NCBI GenBank assembly: GCA_913058025.1
Contig: CAJXPN010000120.1
Location: 1 to 8,646 of the forward strand
Source: an uncultured Myxococcales bacterium
Lineage (GTDB): Bacteria > Myxococcota_A > Bradymonadia > Bradymonadales > Bradymonadaceae
Length of the DNA stretch: 8,646 bases
Direction of reading: 5' to 3'
Shown: piece after piece, positions 6,350 to 8,646 of the stretch
Numbering within the stretch: the stretch's first letter is position 1
Layout: the number at the start of each line of letters is the position of its first letter
Program-made: the position numbers and the translations under genes
Notes under the pieces: generated by a model
The model's database searches: none
Told to the model about the DNA's origin: nothing
What the model saw: only the letters and a program-made list of their open reading frames with translations

Positions 6350-7766
6350 CGAACTCCGCCTCTAGGATGTCCATGGCGTGGGAGAGTTGCGCATTCGTGA
6401 TGACGAAGGGCGGAGAGAACGCGAGCACGTTGCCATGTACACCCGATGGGAGCAGGAGCACACCCTCACGTCTGCACGCGTCGACGAGCGCGAGCGCCAG
6501 ACCGAGGTCTGGTTCGCGCGTCTCTCGATCGCGCACGAGGTCGATCCCCAGCATGAGCCCTCGCCCGCGCACCGCGCAGATCCGGTCCGGGTGCCGCGCG
6601 GCGAGCGCGTGGAGGCGCTCCGTGATCATCTCGCCTCGCGCGCGGACGATCGCGGGCCAGTCGCGCTCGGTGAGCACGTCGAGCGCGGCCGAGGCCATCG
6701 CGCAGCCCAGCGGGTTGCCCAGGAACGTCGACGTGTGCACGGCCTCTCCCGAGGAGGACCCCCACGACGCCATCACCTCCTCGGTGCCCACGGCCGCCGA
6801 GATCGGGAACCCGCCCCCGAGCGCCTTTCCGAGGCAGAGGATGTCCGGCGTGACGCCCTCGTGCTCGCAGGCGAACATGTCGCCGGTGCGCGCGAGGCCG
6901 GTGTAGATCTCGTCGAAGATGAGCACGAGGCCGTGGCGATCGCACAGCTCACGCAGCCCGGTGAGGAAGCCCGGCGGGGGCTCGACCTCGCCGCCGCGGC
7001 CCTGGATCGGCTCGATGAGCACCGCGCCTAGGTCGGTCGCGCCCGCGGCCGGGTGCCCGAGCAGCTGCTCGAGGTGGGCCAGGCACGCCCGCCCGACCTC
7101 CTCGGGCGGCGCCTCGAAGCTCAGCCCGAGCGGCGGCCGCACCGTGTCGGGGTAGGGCGCGTGCTGGACTCGCCCGCTGAGCTGACCCAGGAACGGCCGG
7201 CGGAACGCGTCTCTGTACGCCGTCGGCGCGAGCGCTCCGTGCGAGAGCCCGTGGTAACCACCCCAGAAGGCGAGCACGCCCGCACGCCCCGTGTGGACGA
7301 CGGCGGTCTTGAGCGCGGCCTCGATCGCCGAGGACCCCGAGAGCCCGAGGATCGTCTGGTCCAGGCCGTCCGGCGTGATCGCTGTGAGCCGGTCGATCAG
7401 CCCTATCTTGGCGTCGGACGGGTACACGTCGCCCATCGCGTGAATGAGCCGGCCGGCTTGCTCCTGCGCGGCGGCCACGACTCTGGGGTGCCCGTGGCCG
7501 AGGCCCGCGACCGCGAACGCCGACGTCATGTCCACGTAGACATTGCCGTCCACGTCCTCGACGTTCGAGCCGCGCGCGCGCCGCCATACGATCGGGTCCT
7601 GCGACGCGCCCGAGTCACGCGCCCGGCGCGCGCGACGTGCCGTGATCGCGGGGCATTCGCCGCGCGCGAGCGTGTCGATCGCCGCGACCGACGCCGGCCC
7701 GGGGATCGCGGTCTTGATGCTCGGGAGGCTTTCGCCGAATTCTTCCATGGCCGGTGCCGTTGTCAT
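6336..7766 (-). CDS. Class III PLP-dependent aminotransferase (GABA-aminotransferase-like)
   Basis: This 476-residue protein transfers an amino group between an amine donor and a 2-oxo acid using pyridoxal phosphate. Visible landmarks, in order, are an N-terminal IPGPAS motif (21-26), DVDGNVYVDM (71-80), the phosphate-binding SGSSAIEAA (143-151), YHG (171-173, stacking on the cofactor ring), IFDEIYTG with Asp285 (pairs with the pyridine nitrogen), and LGKALGGG with the Schiff-base Lys314. HTSTFLGNPL (344-353) also contributes to phosphate binding. The layout matches 4-aminobutyrate or omega-amino-acid aminotransferases, but the substrate cannot be fixed from sequence. The ATG at 7766 has no clear Shine-Dalgarno, nor does the alternative Met7 (7748), and no other in-frame start lies just upstream. 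Its stop is 140 bp from the Nudix start on the same strand. It diverges from the kinase gene. Confidence 0.92.
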   Translation of the reverse strand: MTTAPAMEEFGESLPSIKTAIPGPASVAAIDTLARGECPAITARRARRARDSGASQDPIVWRRARGSNVEDVDGNVYVDMTSAFAVAGLGHGHPRVVAAAQEQAGRLIHAMGDVYPSDAKIGLIDRLTAITPDGLDQTILGLSGSSAIEAALKTAVVHTGRAGVLAFWGGYHGLSHGALAPTAYRDAFRRPFLGQLSGRVQHAPYPDTVRPPLGLSFEAPPEEVGRACLAHLEQLLGHPAAGATDLGAVLIEPIQGRGGEVEPPPGFLTGLRELCDRHGLVLIFDEIYTGLARTGDMFACEHEGVTPDILCLGKALGGGFPISAAVGTEEVMASWGSSSGEAVHTSTFLGNPLGCAMASAALDVLTERDWPAIVRARGEMITERLHALAARHPDRICAVRGRGLMLGIDLVRDRETREPDLGLALALVDACRREGVLLLPSGVHGNVLAFSPPFVITNAQLSHAMDILEAEFDRLA

Positions 7767-7899
7767 GGGGTCGATGAGGCGGGACGTGCCATAACACTTG
7801 AGCGCGTCGATGTCTTCGTCACCCGATCACAAGTAAACTTGCGCGTGACACGATACGACAGTCACAATCACCGCGTCTCACGCGCTCGGAGCGACCACG
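7767..7899. promoter_or_regulatory. Divergent promoter region between aminotransferase and kinase genes
   Basis: This 133-bp gap must carry promoters for both genes, but I see no convincing -35/-10 pair for either. It has three copies of ACTTG or its complement: 7796-7800, 7830-7834 (inverted) and 7837-7841. The last two form a small inverted repeat, CAAGT-AA-ACTTG. GGAG at 7888-7891, eight bases before the ATG at 7900, is the kinase ribosome binding site. Confidence 0.4.
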
Positions 7900-8621
7900 A
7901 TGGCTCAACTCCCCGACATCGGCGATCTCGTCGCCGGAAAGTATCGACTCACCGCGAAGCTCGGTGAGGGGGGCTATGGTGTGGTCTTCAAGGCATACCA
8001 GGAGACGATGGGGAGGGACGTCGCGCTCAAGATGCTGCGCCCCGAAGCGGCCCAGCACCCCGAGGAGGTCGAGCGCTTCCGCCGCGAGGTCTTCAACGCG
8101 TCCTGCCTCCGGCACCCCAACACGATCACGCTCTACGACTACGGGCAGACGCCCACCGGCGAGCTCTTCATCGTCATGGAGTACCTCAAGGGGATGAACC
8201 TGAGGTTCTGGGTCAAGAAACACGGCCCCTTCGAACACGACGCCGCCCTCGACCTCATCGAGCAGGTCCTGCGCTCGCTGCGCGAGGCGCACTCGATGGG
8301 AGTGCTCCACCGCGATCTCAAGCCCGAGAACCTCTACCTGACCGAGATCTCCGAGGACGAGCGCCTCGTCAAGGTCCTCGACTTCGGGCTGAGCAAGGCC
8401 TTCGGCAAGCGCAAGCGCCGCTCCAACCAGCGCACGCTCACCAAGCAGGGCCAGGTCTACGGCACGCCCCAGTACATGTCCCCAGAGCAGGCCTGCGCCC
8501 AGAAGCTCACGCCCGCCTCCGACGTCTACGCCGTCGGCCTGCTCGCCTACGAGATGCTCGTGGGCGAGCCCGCCTTCGACGCCAACACCCCCGTCGACGT
8601 CCTCCTCAAGCAGGTCAACGA
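7900..8621 (+). CDS. Serine/threonine protein kinase (PknB-like), 3'-truncated by contig end
   Basis: The frame is open from the ATG at 7900 to the contig end; 240 complete genomic residues are present and the rest is missing. Kinase landmarks are all in place: glycine loop GEGGYG (22-27), VALK Lys44 (ATP phosphates), alpha-C Glu63, the catalytic loop HRDLKPEN with Asp139 and Asn144, DFG at 161-163 (Mg), activation segment 164-193, GTPQYMSPEQ (188-197) and SDVYAVG with Asp208. The Arg before the catalytic Asp suggests activation-loop phosphorylation. The activation loop carries a basic KRKRR run (170-174) and the TLTKQG stretch typical of bacterial eukaryotic-like kinases. C-terminal sensor or membrane domains, if any, are lost. 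Codons after 8621 (reading CLLYTSPS) are adapter, not protein. The start is supported by GGAG eight bases upstream. Confidence 0.93.
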
Positions 8622-8646
8622 CTGTCTCTTATACACATCTCCGAGC
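8622..8646 (+). other. Untrimmed Nextera (Tn5) i7-side sequencing adapter
   Basis: This is not genomic. Positions 8622-8640 are the exact reverse complement of the Tn5 mosaic end at 30-48. Positions 8641-8646 (ccgagc) continue into the Nextera read-2 adapter. Genomic sequence ends at about 8621, inside the kinase gene. Confidence 0.97.

Noticed and set aside
30..8640. Composite transposon bounded by Tn5-like inverted repeats
   Set aside because: The repeats are continuous with Nextera index and primer sequence, and there is no transposase in the window.

Overview
The window is a GC-rich contig of about 8.57 kb of genomic DNA (49-8621). It is bounded at both ends by untrimmed Nextera/Tn5 library adapter (1-48 and 8622-8646), so both contig ends are technical. 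The gene content suggests Myxococcota, perhaps a Sandaracinaceae/Polyangia-type lineage. The signs are strong G/C at third codon positions, a lipoprotein with an Asp/Thr/Gly-rich linker after its Cys, a PknB-type Ser/Thr kinase, a solitary LRR protein and dispersed single-gene transcription units. The taxonomic placement is inference from style, not from a marker gene.

Layout. (1) 196-1863, plus strand: a three-pass membrane protein with a periplasmic KY-type transglutaminase-like domain. (2) 1961-3994, minus strand: a secreted lipoprotein with a Cys-rich region and a predicted beta-propeller. It converges on gene 1 across a strong hairpin at 1895-1930. (3) 4151-5701, plus strand: a cytoplasmic leucine-rich-repeat (RNI-like) protein, divergent from the lipoprotein. 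(4) 5729-6196, minus strand: a Nudix hydrolase of the diadenosine-polyphosphate-hydrolase type, converging on the LRR gene. (5) 6336-7766, minus strand: a class III PLP aminotransferase upstream of the Nudix gene on the same strand. A perfect 22-bp AT-rich palindrome in a putative promoter separates the two. (6) 7900-8621, plus strand: the N-terminal 240 residues of a Ser/Thr protein kinase, divergent from the aminotransferase and cut by the contig end.

How the genes fit together. No gap without a gene exceeds 160 bp. Genes alternate in convergent and divergent pairs, and I see no operon, mobile element, CRISPR array, RNA gene or defence module. Nothing in the sequence ties the six genes into one pathway. 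The Nudix hydrolase and the class III aminotransferase are the only same-strand neighbours, and the palindromic promoter between them suggests separate control. The best leads are that palindromic operator and the membrane-anchored transglutaminase-like protein. I found no convincing evidence of a new multi-gene system.
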